Part shown: one piece after another, positions 1 through 9,195 of the stretch
Numbering within the stretch: the stretch's first letter is position 1
How the letters are laid out: the number at the start of each line of letters is the position of its first letter
Origin: Bacillus massilioanorexius
Lineage (GTDB): Bacteria; Bacillota; Bacilli; Bacillales; DSM-1321
Length of the DNA: 64,000 nt
Direction: 5' to 3'
Assembly: GCF_902374955.1 (NCBI RefSeq)
Contig: NZ_CABKRX010000083.1
Location: forward strand, 1 to 64,000
Made by a program: the position numbers and the translations under genes
The notes under the pieces: generated by a model
The model's database searches: none
What the model saw: the letters and a program-made list of their open reading frames with translations, nothing else
What the model was told of the DNA's origin: nothing

Positions 1-145
1 AATTTTTATAATTATGATATATGTATCTTTAATCTCTAAAATAATTTTATTTTACAAAGATAGTTCTAAAGTTCTATAAATCCAGATCAATAAATGCTAA
101 TTATTGAAATTTCTTCATAACAGGCCTATAGCATCATAAATAATC

Positions 146-180
146 AAAAAAAACCTCATCAAATTTGATGAGGTTTTTTA
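146..180 (-). terminator. Terminator downstream of codY
   Basis: A perfect 20-base palindrome (cctcatcaaatttgatgagg, 154-173) is flanked by A-rich and T-rich tracts, so it can terminate in either direction. It lies about 20 bases past the codY stop and should end the xerC-hslV-hslU-codY transcript. The remaining bases 1-145 are AT-rich and show no gene. The flagellar flgB gene that follows codY in B. subtilis is not seen here. Confidence 0.85.
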
Positions 181-199
181 TATATCATTTCATTTTCAT

Positions 200-979
200 T
201 TAATTATTCTTTAATTTTTCTAATTCCATTAAGAATTTACTATTCAATACTTTAATGTAAGTTCCTTTCATACCTAGAGAGCGCGATTCAATTACGCCAG
301 CACTTTCTAATTTACGTAAAGCATTTACGATAACTGAACGAGTAATTCCAACTCGATCAGCTATTTTAGAAGCTACTAATAATCCTTCATGACCATTTAG
401 TTCTTCAAAAATATGTTCAATAGCTTCTAATTCGCTATATGATAACGAACTAATCGCCATTTGAACAACTGCTTTACTTCTCGCTTCTCCTTCGATTTCT
501 TCCGCTTTTTCACGTAGAATTTCCATACCTACTACTGTCGCACCATACTCAGCTAGAATTAAATCATCATCTTGGAATTTTTCTTCTAAACGAGCAAGAA
601 TTAATGTTCCAAGTCTTTCACCACCACCGATAATTGGCACGATTGTCGTTAAACCATTCATAAATAAATCTTTGTTCTCAACTGGGAAAGCTGTATACTC
701 ACTTTCCACACTCAAGTTTGAAGATGTTTCTTGTAGGTTAAACAAACTATTTGTATAGTTCTCTGGGAATTGACGATCTTCGAACATCTTTTTCATACGT
801 TCGTTTTCAATTTGTTGGTTGATTGCTAAACCAAGAAGTTTACCTCTTCTGCTTACAACATAAACATTAGAATCAATCACTTCACTTAAGCTTTCAGCCA
901 TCTCCTTAAAGTTCACTGGCTTACCAGCTGCTCTTTGAAGCATAGCGTTAATTTTTCTAGTTTTTCCAAGTAAATTCAT
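200..979 (-). CDS. codY: GTP- and branched-chain-amino-acid-sensing global regulator CodY
   Basis: CodY is a cytoplasmic DNA-binding repressor/activator that senses isoleucine, valine, leucine and GTP and controls the shift to starvation metabolism. The 259-residue length equals that of the B. subtilis protein. The N-terminal GAF domain keeps the known isoleucine-pocket residues: R61, M62, M65, F71-P72-E73, Y75 and P99-V100-E101. A winged helix-turn-helix lies at about 203-222 and contains S215. The ATG is preceded by a clear AGGAGGAAC-type ribosome site. It is the last gene of the xerC-hslV-hslU-codY cluster, 128 bases after hslU, and is followed by a strong terminator. I saw no convincing CodY box in its own upstream gap. 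Confidence 0.98.
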   Translation of the reverse strand: MNLLGKTRKINAMLQRAAGKPVNFKEMAESLSEVIDSNVYVVSRRGKLLGLAINQQIENERMKKMFEDRQFPENYTNSLFNLQETSSNLSVESEYTAFPVENKDLFMNGLTTIVPIIGGGERLGTLILARLEEKFQDDDLILAEYGATVVGMEILREKAEEIEGEARSKAVVQMAISSLSYSELEAIEHIFEELNGHEGLLVASKIADRVGITRSVIVNALRKLESAGVIESRSLGMKGTYIKVLNSKFLMELEKLKNN

Positions 980-1107
980 GGATTTGTTCCTCCTAATAGT
1001 GCAATATTTAATTTTATGTCAAGTTTTAAGAATATTGTTTCAAATACTTTCAAATAGCTATTTTAGTCTTATTTCAATAAATTTATTCAGTAATCATTAA
1101 AATAAAA

Positions 1108-2517
1108 TTATAAAATAAAGTGACTTAAATCTTTATTTTTTGCTATTGTACCCAATTTCCCTTCAACATATTGAGGGGTTATTTGAATTTTCTCCATCGT
1201 AATATCAGGAGCTTCAAATGATAAATCTTCAAGCAATTTTTCTAAAATGGTATGCAATCTTCTTGCACCAATATTATCAGTGTTCTGGTTAACATCATAG
1301 GCTACTTCAGCAATCTTACGAATAGCATCGTCTGAAAATTCTATTTGTATACCTTCAGTTTCTAATAAAGCAATATATTGTTTTAATAACGCATGATCTG
1401 GTTCATGTAAAATACGTTGGAAGTCTTCCACAGTAAGCTTTTGAAGTTCTACACGAATCGGAAATCTACCTTGAAGCTCCGGAATAAGATCTGATGGTTT
1501 CGCCATGTGGAAAGCACCAGCTGCAATAAATAAAATATGATCAGTCTTTACTGGACCATACTTTGTCACAACTGTAGAACCTTCAACAATCGGGAGTATG
1601 TCACGTTGAACACCTTCCCTTGAAACATCTGCAGAAGATCCACCTGAGGATTTACTAGCAATCTTATCAATTTCATCGATGAAGATAATACCAGTTTGTT
1701 CTGTTCTCGTTACAGCATCTTGTGTTACTTCATCCATATCAATTAATTTAGCCGCTTCTTCATTTGTTAAAACCTTCCTAGCTTCAGACACGGGTAGCTT
1801 TCTCTTTTTGTGTTTCTTTGGCAATAAGGAACTAAAAGCATCCTGCATATTCATCCCCATCTGTTCCATACCAGATCCTTGAAGCATGTCAAACATAGAT
1901 GGTGGCTGTTCTTCCACTTCAACAGTCACAATTTCTTCTTCAAGTTCGCCTGCTGCTAGCTTTTTCTTAATAACACTTCTTTTTTCAGCTAGACTAGCTT
2001 CTTCATTAGCAGAAGAATCTTCTTGTTCTTCATTAGTATTTCCACCAAAGAACATTTCTAGTGGATTTTTAAATGAAGTAGATTTCTTATTTGAGGGAAC
2101 GAGCAAATCCACTAGTCTTTTATTTGCATTTTGTTCTGCAATTTCTTTAACGCTTTGAATTTTTTCTTCTTTAACAATTCTAATGGATGTTTCCGTTAAA
2201 TCTCTTACCATCGATTCAACATCACGCCCGACATAGCCTACTTCAGTAAATTTTGTAGCCTCTACCTTAATAAATGGTGCATTTACTAATTTAGCTATTC
2301 TACGAGCAATTTCTGTTTTACCCACACCAGTCGGTCCAATCATAAGAATGTTTTTTGGAACGACTTCATCACGAATTCCTTCTTGAAGTAAGCTTCTGCG
2401 ATATCTATTTCGAAGAGCGATTGCTACTGCTCTTTTAGCATCATTTTGTCCAACAATATATTGATTTAATTTTTCTACGATCTGCCTTGGAGTAAGGTTT
2501 GCACGATTATCTTTCAT
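1108..2517 (-). CDS. hslU: ATP-dependent protease ATPase subunit HslU (ClpY)
   Basis: HslU is the AAA+ unfoldase that feeds substrates into the HslV peptidase in the cytoplasm. Visible motifs are Walker A GPTGVGKT (61-68), pore loop GYVG (94-97), Walker B IIFIDEID followed by KIA, and the C-terminal tail ending SHFIL that docks into HslV. The long charged insert between them is the I-domain. I chose the ATG at 2517 (469 aa) because a GAGGAGG site sits about 8 bases upstream and homologues start here. An upstream in-frame extension of 11 residues lacks a suitable site. It starts 19 bases after the hslV stop. Confidence 0.96.
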   Translation of the reverse strand: MKDNRANLTPRQIVEKLNQYIVGQNDAKRAVAIALRNRYRRSLLQEGIRDEVVPKNILMIGPTGVGKTEIARRIAKLVNAPFIKVEATKFTEVGYVGRDVESMVRDLTETSIRIVKEEKIQSVKEIAEQNANKRLVDLLVPSNKKSTSFKNPLEMFFGGNTNEEQEDSSANEEASLAEKRSVIKKKLAAGELEEEIVTVEVEEQPPSMFDMLQGSGMEQMGMNMQDAFSSLLPKKHKKRKLPVSEARKVLTNEEAAKLIDMDEVTQDAVTRTEQTGIIFIDEIDKIASKSSGGSSADVSREGVQRDILPIVEGSTVVTKYGPVKTDHILFIAAGAFHMAKPSDLIPELQGRFPIRVELQKLTVEDFQRILHEPDHALLKQYIALLETEGIQIEFSDDAIRKIAEVAYDVNQNTDNIGARRLHTILEKLLEDLSFEAPDITMEKIQITPQYVEGKLGTIAKNKDLSHFIL

Positions 2518-2536
2518 TTTAAACATCCTCCTCGTT

Positions 2537-3079
2537 TTATAATTCTTCAATTATAATATTAGAGTTAGTATAAACGCATATTTCTCCTGCAATTTGAAGA
2601 GCTGCCTCAGCAATTTCACGAGCTGTTAGTGAATCTCCTGAATACCTTTTAAGAGCTCTTCCTGCACTTAGTGCATAACTTCCCCCAGATCCTATTGCTA
2701 AAATACCATCATCTGGTTCAATTACTTCACCAGTACCTGAAACAAGTAATATATTTTCTTTATCCATAACAATTAGCATAGCTTCTAACTGTCTTAACAT
2801 TTTATCTCCGCGCCACTGTTTTGCTAATTCTACAGCTGCTCTTTGAAGATTTCCATTAAACTCTTCAAGTTTACCTTCAAACATTTCAAATAATGTGAAA
2901 GCATCAGCAACTGAGCCAGCAAATCCAGCTAAAACTTTTCCTCGAAAAAGTCTTCTAACTTTCCTAGCTGTGTGTTTCATAACGATTGCATTTCCCATTG
3001 TTACTTGCCCATCACCTGACATCGCACAATTTCCTTTATGATGAACGGCAAAAATTGTTGTTGCATGGAAGTTTCCCAT
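2537..3079 (-). CDS. hslV: ATP-dependent protease proteolytic subunit HslV (ClpQ)
   Basis: This is the proteasome-like N-terminal-nucleophile peptidase that pairs with HslU. The protein is 180 aa from the ATG at 3079, which has a strong AAGGAGA site; the longer open frame upstream lacks one. The N-terminus is MGNFHATTIF, followed by the conserved GDGQVT, KVLAGFAGSVAD and SGTGEVIEPDDG blocks. B. subtilis ClpQ begins with serine after Met and uses it as the nucleophile. Here residue 2 is Gly, so Thr7 (aligned with Thr1 of the mature E. coli enzyme) is the likely nucleophile after removal of a short propeptide. Its neighbours xerC and hslU are in the usual order. Confidence 0.96.
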   Translation of the reverse strand: MGNFHATTIFAVHHKGNCAMSGDGQVTMGNAIVMKHTARKVRRLFRGKVLAGFAGSVADAFTLFEMFEGKLEEFNGNLQRAAVELAKQWRGDKMLRQLEAMLIVMDKENILLVSGTGEVIEPDDGILAIGSGGSYALSAGRALKRYSGDSLTAREIAEAALQIAGEICVYTNSNIIIEEL

Positions 3080-3105
3080 ACTACTTTCTCCTTTCATAAC
3101 AAGCA

Positions 3106-4002
3106 TTATGCTCGTGGATGTGAAGATAAATAAACTTTGCGAAGCTGTTCTTTCGTCACGTGAGTGTAAATTTGTGTAGAAGAAATATTGGAGTGTCCTA
3201 ACAATTCCTGAACGGATCGTAAATCTGCACCATTGTTTAATAAATGCGTTGCAAAGCTATGTCTTAACATATGAGGATGTAATTGTCCATCTCTACAAGC
3301 ATTATTAATCAATTGAGTCAAAATATACCTAATCCCTCTAGTTGTGATAGGCTCACCACGATAATTCACAAAGACAAAATCATGTTTAACATGTTTTAAA
3401 AGCTCATTTCTTGCATCATTAATATACATATGCAAAGCTTCTTCAGCATATTTCCCAAAAGGTACATATCGATCTTTTTTTCCTTTTCCATGAACAAGAA
3501 TCGTCCCCAAAGAAAAATCAATATCCTTTAACGTTAAGCCACAACACTCACTCACACGTATGCCAGTAGCATACAAGATTTCCAATAACGCCAAATCTCT
3601 TTTACCTAATGCAGTATCAACCTTTATTGAATTGAACAAGGCTGTTATTTCTTTCTCGTATAAAAATTGTGGAAGCTTTTGCTCCTTTTTAGGTAAAGAA
3701 ACGAGAGCAAAAGGATTATCAGTTACCATTTTCTCTCTCATTAACCACTTATAGAAGCTTCTTAAACTTGAAGTTTTTCTAGCGATGGATTTTTTGGCTA
3801 AATTTCTTTCATATAGCTTAGTTAAATAAAGTCGCGCATCAAAATATGTTACAGTATGTAAGCCTTTAATACTTTGTTCAATCATGAACATATAAAACTC
3901 ATCAATATCAATTTGATAGTATTCAACAGTATAATCAGAATAGTTCTTTTCCAACTGTAGATATTGTAAGAAAGAACAAACAATTTCATCATTAGTTTGC
4001 AT
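3106..4002 (-). CDS. xerC: Tyrosine recombinase XerC (CodV)
   Basis: This site-specific tyrosine recombinase resolves chromosome dimers at dif together with XerD. The 298-residue protein has an N-terminal core-binding domain (about 1-90). The catalytic domain carries R149, a lysine in the KGKKDR hairpin (about 173-176), H244, R247, H270 and nucleophile Y279, so the active site is complete. The ATG is preceded by GAGGTG. It heads the hslV-hslU-codY cluster, as codV does in B. subtilis. A 9-bp inverted repeat lies just upstream of its ribosome site. Confidence 0.97.
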   Translation of the reverse strand: MQTNDEIVCSFLQYLQLEKNYSDYTVEYYQIDIDEFYMFMIEQSIKGLHTVTYFDARLYLTKLYERNLAKKSIARKTSSLRSFYKWLMREKMVTDNPFALVSLPKKEQKLPQFLYEKEITALFNSIKVDTALGKRDLALLEILYATGIRVSECCGLTLKDIDFSLGTILVHGKGKKDRYVPFGKYAEEALHMYINDARNELLKHVKHDFVFVNYRGEPITTRGIRYILTQLINNACRDGQLHPHMLRHSFATHLLNNGADLRSVQELLGHSNISSTQIYTHVTKEQLRKVYLSSHPRA

Positions 4003-4016
4003 ATATTAACACCTCA

Positions 4017-4055
4017 CAAGGGCTACTAAATATTATCATACTTAGATAGCCCTTG
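4017..4055 (-). other. Hairpin between trmFO and xerC
   Basis: A perfect 9-bp inverted repeat (CAAGGGCTA / TAGCCCTTG) spans a 21-base loop in the short gap between the trmFO stop and xerC. Read on the minus strand it is not followed by a T-run, so it is not a standard terminator. Its 3' arm ends a few bases before the xerC GAGGTG ribosome site. It may act as an RNA stability or attenuating structure; no function is proven. Confidence 0.45.
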
Positions 4056-4067
4056 CAATGAATAACA

Positions 4068-5372
4068 CTAATTTTTCACAAAGTTCTGAATTGTTTCTAG
4101 TGCTCGTTTAGCATGCATTTCATTTCGTTCTTTTTTCCCTCTGATTTTTTCTGATAACTCAGGAAATAAACCGAAATTCGCATTCATTGGTTGGAAATTT
4201 TTTGAGTTTGCTGTAGTAATATATTTAGCCATACTACCTATTGCTGTTTCCTCAGGAAACTCAAGCGGTTCTTCGCCGTGGGCTATTCGAGCAGCATTTA
4301 TTCCAGCTATTAATCCGGAAGCAGCAGACTCTACATAGCCTTCAACACCAGTCATCTGACCAGCAAAAAACAGGTTAGAGTTAGCTTGTAATTGGTACGT
4401 AGCCTTTAACACTTTAGGTGAGTTAATAAATGTATTTCTATGCATAACACCATATCTAACAATCTCTGCATTCTCCAGACCTGGAATTAATTTAATAACT
4501 TCCTTTTGTGCTCCCCATTTCAAGTGTGTTTGAAAACCAACAATATTATATAGCGTTCCTGCAGCATCGTCTTGTCGCAATTGTACAACTGCAAATGGTC
4601 TTTTACCTGTTTTTGGATCTTCAAGTCCTACTGGCTTTAACGGTCCAAATAACATGGTTTTCTTTCCTCTAGACGCCATTACTTCTATCGGCATACAGCC
4701 TTCAAAGAAAATTTCTTTTTCAAATTCTTTTAATGGAACTGTTTCACCAGAAATAAGAGCCTCATAAAAGCGATTGAATTCTTCTTCATTCATTGGGCAA
4801 TTTACATATGCCGCTTCCCCTTTATCATATCTAGATTTCACATAAACTTTGCCAAAATCAATGCTATCTTTTTCAATAATAGGAGCTGCTGCATCGTAAA
4901 AATACAAATGTTCTTCACCAGTTAGCTCTTTAATTTTTTTAGATAGCTCAGGGCTTGTTAAAGGCCCACTCGCAATAATCGTTAATCCTTCTGGTATCTC
5001 TGTCACTTCTTCATTCACGATCGTAACATTCTCGTGATTTTTTAGTGTTTCAGTGATTTTCCCAGCAAACTCATGACGATCAACAGCAAGAGCTCCACCA
5101 GCAGGTACTGAACTTTCATCTGCTGCATTCATAATAAGAGAATTTAAATGTCTCATTTCTTCTTTTAAAACTCCGACAGCATTAGTAAGTGTATTAGCTC
5201 TCAATGAGTTACTACATACAAGTTCAGCAAATTGACTTGTATGATGAGCAGGTGTCATTTTAACAGGTCTCATTTCAAACAACTTTACTTTTACACCTCT
5301 ATTTGCAAGCTGCCAAGCCGCCTCACTTCCAGCAAGTCCAGCACCAATTACATTTACAGTTATATCTGTCAT
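4068..5372 (-). CDS. trmFO: Methylenetetrahydrofolate-tRNA (uracil-54-C5)-methyltransferase TrmFO
   Basis: TrmFO is a flavoprotein that makes ribothymidine at position 54 of tRNA using methylene-tetrahydrofolate and FAD. The N-terminus carries the dinucleotide-binding signature VIGAGLAGSEAAW. The conserved blocks TPAHHTSQFAELVCSN and AGQMTGVEGYVESAASG follow. The start at 5372 (434 aa) follows a GGAGGT site and matches homologues; the 14-residue upstream extension is discarded. It lies between topA and xerC, as in B. subtilis (former name gid). Confidence 0.97.
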   Translation of the reverse strand: MTDITVNVIGAGLAGSEAAWQLANRGVKVKLFEMRPVKMTPAHHTSQFAELVCSNSLRANTLTNAVGVLKEEMRHLNSLIMNAADESSVPAGGALAVDRHEFAGKITETLKNHENVTIVNEEVTEIPEGLTIIASGPLTSPELSKKIKELTGEEHLYFYDAAAPIIEKDSIDFGKVYVKSRYDKGEAAYVNCPMNEEEFNRFYEALISGETVPLKEFEKEIFFEGCMPIEVMASRGKKTMLFGPLKPVGLEDPKTGKRPFAVVQLRQDDAAGTLYNIVGFQTHLKWGAQKEVIKLIPGLENAEIVRYGVMHRNTFINSPKVLKATYQLQANSNLFFAGQMTGVEGYVESAASGLIAGINAARIAHGEEPLEFPEETAIGSMAKYITTANSKNFQPMNANFGLFPELSEKIRGKKERNEMHAKRALETIQNFVKN

Positions 5373-5564
5373 AATTAAAAACCTCCGAATGAAGAAATAA
5401 TAAGTATGGATCATGAACGATGCTACAATTGCTTATCTCAAAAACTCATACAAAGACAAGTTTTTCTAGTCAATTTCAAACATAACACTCTTAACCGATA
5501 GCAATTATATCCTTAATGTTCTCAATTTGTCCATATACATTTCACACAAATTTGAATGTTCCCA

Positions 5565-5592
5565 AGAAAAAAGTAGGTGAAAATCACCTACT
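5565..5592 (-). terminator. topA terminator overlapping its stop codon
   Basis: A 9-bp stem (agtaggtga / tcacctact) with a 3-base loop is followed on the minus strand by a run of T. The topA stop codon TAG (5588-5590) is inside the 5' arm of the stem. Confidence 0.85.
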
Positions 5593-7663
5593 GTTGTTGA
5601 CCTTCTTTATAATCACAATCTACACATTGGACTTGAACGCCTTTTTTAAGCTTCTTCTCTACTAATAAACCGCTACATTTCGGGCATTTACGAGCAATTG
5701 GCTTATCCCAAGAAATAAAATCACAATCAGGATATAAATTACATCCGTAGAAAATTCTTCTTTTTTTGCTTTTTCTTTCTATAATTTCCCCTTTTTCACA
5801 TTTAGGGCATTTTACACCAATTTCTTTTACAATCGGCTTAGTATTTCTACATTCTGGGAAATTACTACATGCCATAAATTTCCCATAGCGGCCCATTTTA
5901 AAGACCATCGGGTGCCCGCACTCTTCACAATCTTCTCCTGCTGGCTCATCTTTAATTTCAATCTTTTCCATTTCAGCTTCTGCTTTTTTCAAATGGACTT
6001 CGAAATCGCCATAAAAGTCGTTAATAACTTTTCTCCATTCTACATCGCCCACTTCAATATTATCGAATTCCTCTTCCATTTTAGCTGTAAACTCTACATC
6101 TATAATATCCGGGAAAAACTCCATTATTAGTTCACATACAATATTTCCAAGCTCTGTAGGAACAAATCTTTTATTGTCTAATGATACATAGCCTCTTTTT
6201 TGAATCGTATCAAGAGTTGGCGCATAAGTAGACGGTCTTCCTATCCCTAGTTCTTCAAGCGTTTTAACAAGCCTTGCTTCCGTATATCTTGGAGGAGGCT
6301 GAGTAAAATGTTGCTTAGGCTCAATATCTTTCGAAAAGACTTTATCGCCTTCATTTAAATCTGGTAGAAGGTGATCTTTCTCTTCGACATTATCATCTGT
6401 ACCTTCAACATAGACTTTCATAAAACCAGGAAATTTAACCTTTGAGCCACTTGCTCTAAATATCACATCATTATTTTCAAGATCAACGCTCATTGTATCC
6501 AAAATAGCTGGTGCCATCTGACTCGATACAAAACGCTCCCAAATTAGCTTATATAATCTAAATTGATCTCTTGATAGGTACTCTTTAACAGAACTAGGAT
6601 CCTTTACTGTACTCGTTGGTCTAACTGCCTCATGCGCATCTTGCGTTTTCCCTTGATTTTTCACTTTTCTCTTTTCAAGATTCACATACTCTTTCCCATA
6701 CTGTTCTTCAATATATTGAGTACATTCACTTAACGCTACATCAGAAATTCTTGTAGAATCTGTTCTCATGTATGTAATTAAGCCGACAGTTCCTTCTTTA
6801 CCAAGTTCGATACCTTCATATAACTGTTGAGCTAGCATCATCGTCTTTTTGGCTCTAAAGTTCAATTTTCTTGCAGCTTCCTGTTGTAGGGAAGAAGTTG
6901 TAAACGGAAGTGCTGCATTTCTTTTTCTTTCTTTTTTCGTTACACCGACAACAGTAAATTCATTTTCCTTGATATTCTTAACTATACTGTTTACGTCTTC
7001 TTCAGAGTGTAATTCTTGCTTTTGCCCTTTAAAACTATAAAAAGATCCGCTAAAGCCATCTTTTCCCTTAATAAATTCTGATCCAATTGTCCAATACTCT
7101 TCTGGTACAAATTTTTGAATCTCTTTCTCTCTTTCAATGATTAAGCGGACTGCAACGGACTGTACTCTACCAGCACTTAATCCTTTTTTTACTTTTTTCC
7201 ATAAAAGCGGACTAATATTATACCCAACTAAGCGATCAAGAATACGTCGAGCTTGCTGAGCATCTACGAGATTCATATTAACTTGACGAGGATTTTTAAA
7301 AGATTCTTTAATAGCATCCTTGGTAATTTCATTAAATACAACTCGACACTTTGAATCTTCATCTAAATTCAACGTCTTAGCTAAATGCCAAGCAATTGCT
7401 TCCCCTTCCCTATCAGGGTCAGCTGCTAGATAAACTTTTTTCGCTTTTTTAGCGGCTGCTTTTATTTCTTTTAATACAGGACCTTTTCCACGAATCGTAA
7501 TATACTTCGGTTCAAAATTATGTTCTATATCAACACCCATTTGGCTTTTAGGTAAATCTATTACATGCCCCATGGACGCTTTAACTTTATATTTTTTGCC
7601 AAGGTACTTTTCAATCGTTTTCGCCTTAGCTGGTGATTCTACTATGACAAGATATTCTGACAT
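5588..7663 (-). CDS. topA: DNA topoisomerase I (type IA)
   Basis: This enzyme relaxes negative supercoils through a transient 5'-phosphotyrosyl link. The 691-residue protein has a Toprim domain with ADPDREGE (81-88) and the active-site tyrosine Y298 in GLITYMRTDSTR. Three C-terminal four-cysteine zinc ribbons start at about residue 577 (CEECGHP, CPKCEKG and CPKCSGL, each closed by a second Cys pair). The ATG has an excellent TAAGGAGGATTTTGC leader. A good sigma-A-type promoter lies just upstream. A terminator overlaps the stop codon. Confidence 0.98.
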   Translation of the reverse strand: MSEYLVIVESPAKAKTIEKYLGKKYKVKASMGHVIDLPKSQMGVDIEHNFEPKYITIRGKGPVLKEIKAAAKKAKKVYLAADPDREGEAIAWHLAKTLNLDEDSKCRVVFNEITKDAIKESFKNPRQVNMNLVDAQQARRILDRLVGYNISPLLWKKVKKGLSAGRVQSVAVRLIIEREKEIQKFVPEEYWTIGSEFIKGKDGFSGSFYSFKGQKQELHSEEDVNSIVKNIKENEFTVVGVTKKERKRNAALPFTTSSLQQEAARKLNFRAKKTMMLAQQLYEGIELGKEGTVGLITYMRTDSTRISDVALSECTQYIEEQYGKEYVNLEKRKVKNQGKTQDAHEAVRPTSTVKDPSSVKEYLSRDQFRLYKLIWERFVSSQMAPAILDTMSVDLENNDVIFRASGSKVKFPGFMKVYVEGTDDNVEEKDHLLPDLNEGDKVFSKDIEPKQHFTQPPPRYTEARLVKTLEELGIGRPSTYAPTLDTIQKRGYVSLDNKRFVPTELGNIVCELIMEFFPDIIDVEFTAKMEEEFDNIEVGDVEWRKVINDFYGDFEVHLKKAEAEMEKIEIKDEPAGEDCEECGHPMVFKMGRYGKFMACSNFPECRNTKPIVKEIGVKCPKCEKGEIIERKSKKRRIFYGCNLYPDCDFISWDKPIARKCPKCSGLLVEKKLKKGVQVQCVDCDYKEGQQQ

Positions 7664-7701
7664 GCAAAATCCTCCTTAGAGGTATTTATAAATCTTCACT
7701 A

Positions 7702-7730
7702 TTATTAATCAAACAAAAATGGTTTGTCAA
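7702..7730 (-). promoter_or_regulatory. Candidate sigma-A promoter of topA
   Basis: On the minus strand a perfect -35 TTGACA (7725-7730) is separated by 17 bases from TAATAA (7702-7707), about 40 bases before the topA ATG. Spacing and position fit a housekeeping promoter. The -10 matches the consensus at four of six positions. Confidence 0.6.
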
Positions 7731-8150
7731 TCTCAATGTTATTTTCAATGATTATTTATATTCTAAATTTTGTTATTTTTCCTTCCATAAACAGATCTAT
7801 TGAATATAAAGCGATGAAAACGTATTCACAGTTACATCGGTTTATTTCTCAAGGATTTTTTTATTTGTAGATTATTCAGAAATCTAAAACAAGAACGGTA
7901 TTGATGATTTAAAACTATTTTAAATATATGAAAAATAATAATATACTTGATGCCCAATTTATCCTATATTAAAAAATATTTCAACCTATTTTGAAAATTA
8001 TCCTTACATTTTTCTTACATTTTTCATATTTTTCATCTCACAAAAATCATTTGGATTCTTTTCCTCAAGCTACTTATACTTTTCATTGTATCAATAATAA
8101 TTATCATTCTAGCCGTTCTAGCCGTTTTATTTCTTATTTTCCTTACTTTT
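7731..8150. other. Gene-free AT-rich gap between dprA and topA
   Basis: No credible coding sequence is visible in this 420-base stretch. It is very AT-rich, with a pyrimidine-rich block on the plus strand (about 7990-8160) holding a short tandem repeat of ttctagccg. A sequence at 8091-8106 resembles a degenerate Fur box but is far from a gene start. I see no clear terminator for dprA. Confidence 0.5.
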
Positions 8151-9026
8151 TTATAAAAATTCTTGGTCAATATCTTTATATGATTGAACTAACTTAGCCC
8201 CTTCTTGGATTAAGGTATTCGTTCCCTCTGATAGCGGATTAGCAATATTCCCTGGAATACAAAATACCTCTTTTCCTTGTTCGAGAGCATGATAAGCCGT
8301 AATTAAAGAACCGCTTCTTCTAGTAGCTTCAACAATCAACACACCATCACTTAAACCGCTAATGATTCTATTTCTTTGAGGAAACATCCACGGCTCAGCC
8401 GCAAGCGCTGGATGGGCCTCAGAAAGCACTAATTGCTCATTCATCATCTTTAATGCAAGTGCGATATTTTCTTTTGGATATAGTTTAAATAAACCTCCAC
8501 CAAGAACTCCAATTGTGGAACCAAGGTGACTTATCGCCAATTTATGAGCTAATGCATCAACACCTAATGCAAGACCACTTACAATCACATAGCCTTTCTT
8601 TATAAGCTGAGGTAATATCAAATCGAGTGCTTCAATACTATAATCAGAAAATTTCCTTGCTCCCACAACAGCGAGCATTTTTTGATTGTTTAATAGTTTC
8701 TTATTCCCCTTCATATATATAATCCAAGGAGGATTGTACATATTTTTCAATCGTTGTGGATAACCATCGTCAAAAATTGTCAAATAATCTATACTATTTT
8801 CTACATATTGTTCACTTTTTTTATCTATATTAATAGAGTGAAGATCATGATAAAATAATTGGATTTGTTGGGGATTTAATGGATGTAGAGTTTTTTGCCA
8901 ATCTTTTAGAGATTTTTTCTTGAGGGTTTGAAGGTGGGGATCATTTTGAAGAATTAAAAAAATAGATTTCCATCCGATTCCTCGACAATGATGGATCAAT
9001 AATAACTTTTCTCGAAATTCCTGCAA
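8151..9026 (-). CDS. dprA: DNA-processing protein DprA (Smf)
   Basis: DprA loads RecA onto incoming single-stranded DNA during natural transformation. The 291-residue protein has an N-terminal helix-rich region and the Rossmann-like DNA-binding core. Core motifs are VVGARKFSDYS, GLALGVDALAH, VLGGGLFKLYP, FPQRNRIISGLSDGVLIVEA and GSLITAYHALEQG. Translation begins at a TTG codon at 9026, seven bases after a strong AAGGAGG site; no ATG in the area fits as well. It stands between sucD and topA, as in B. subtilis. No ComK box is obvious upstream. Confidence 0.94.
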   Translation of the reverse strand: MQEFREKLLLIHHCRGIGWKSIFLILQNDPHLQTLKKKSLKDWQKTLHPLNPQQIQLFYHDLHSINIDKKSEQYVENSIDYLTIFDDGYPQRLKNMYNPPWIIYMKGNKKLLNNQKMLAVVGARKFSDYSIEALDLILPQLIKKGYVIVSGLALGVDALAHKLAISHLGSTIGVLGGGLFKLYPKENIALALKMMNEQLVLSEAHPALAAEPWMFPQRNRIISGLSDGVLIVEATRRSGSLITAYHALEQGKEVFCIPGNIANPLSEGTNTLIQEGAKLVQSYKDIDQEFL

Positions 9027-9195
9027 TTGTTTTCCTCCTTAAAAAATACTATACACCCCTTCTAAAAGAAGCATAACCAAATGATCTAGCTAAACTATAA
9101 TCCAGCTACAAATGGATATGCTTTCTAGTCTTTTGGAAAGAGTGTTTAGTTAAATACAAACGTATTAACCCTTCGCATTGGAAGGAAAATCGCTA

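Noticed and set aside
1016..1024. TTGACA close to the codY start as a possible own promoter
   Set aside because: The only -10-like word at proper spacing overlaps the ribosome site, so a transcript from it would lack that site.
8091..8106. Fur-box-like sequence TGATAATTATTATTGA on the minus strand
   Set aside because: One half-site is perfect but the other has two mismatches. It lies about 430 bases from topA and in very AT-rich DNA where such matches are expected by chance.
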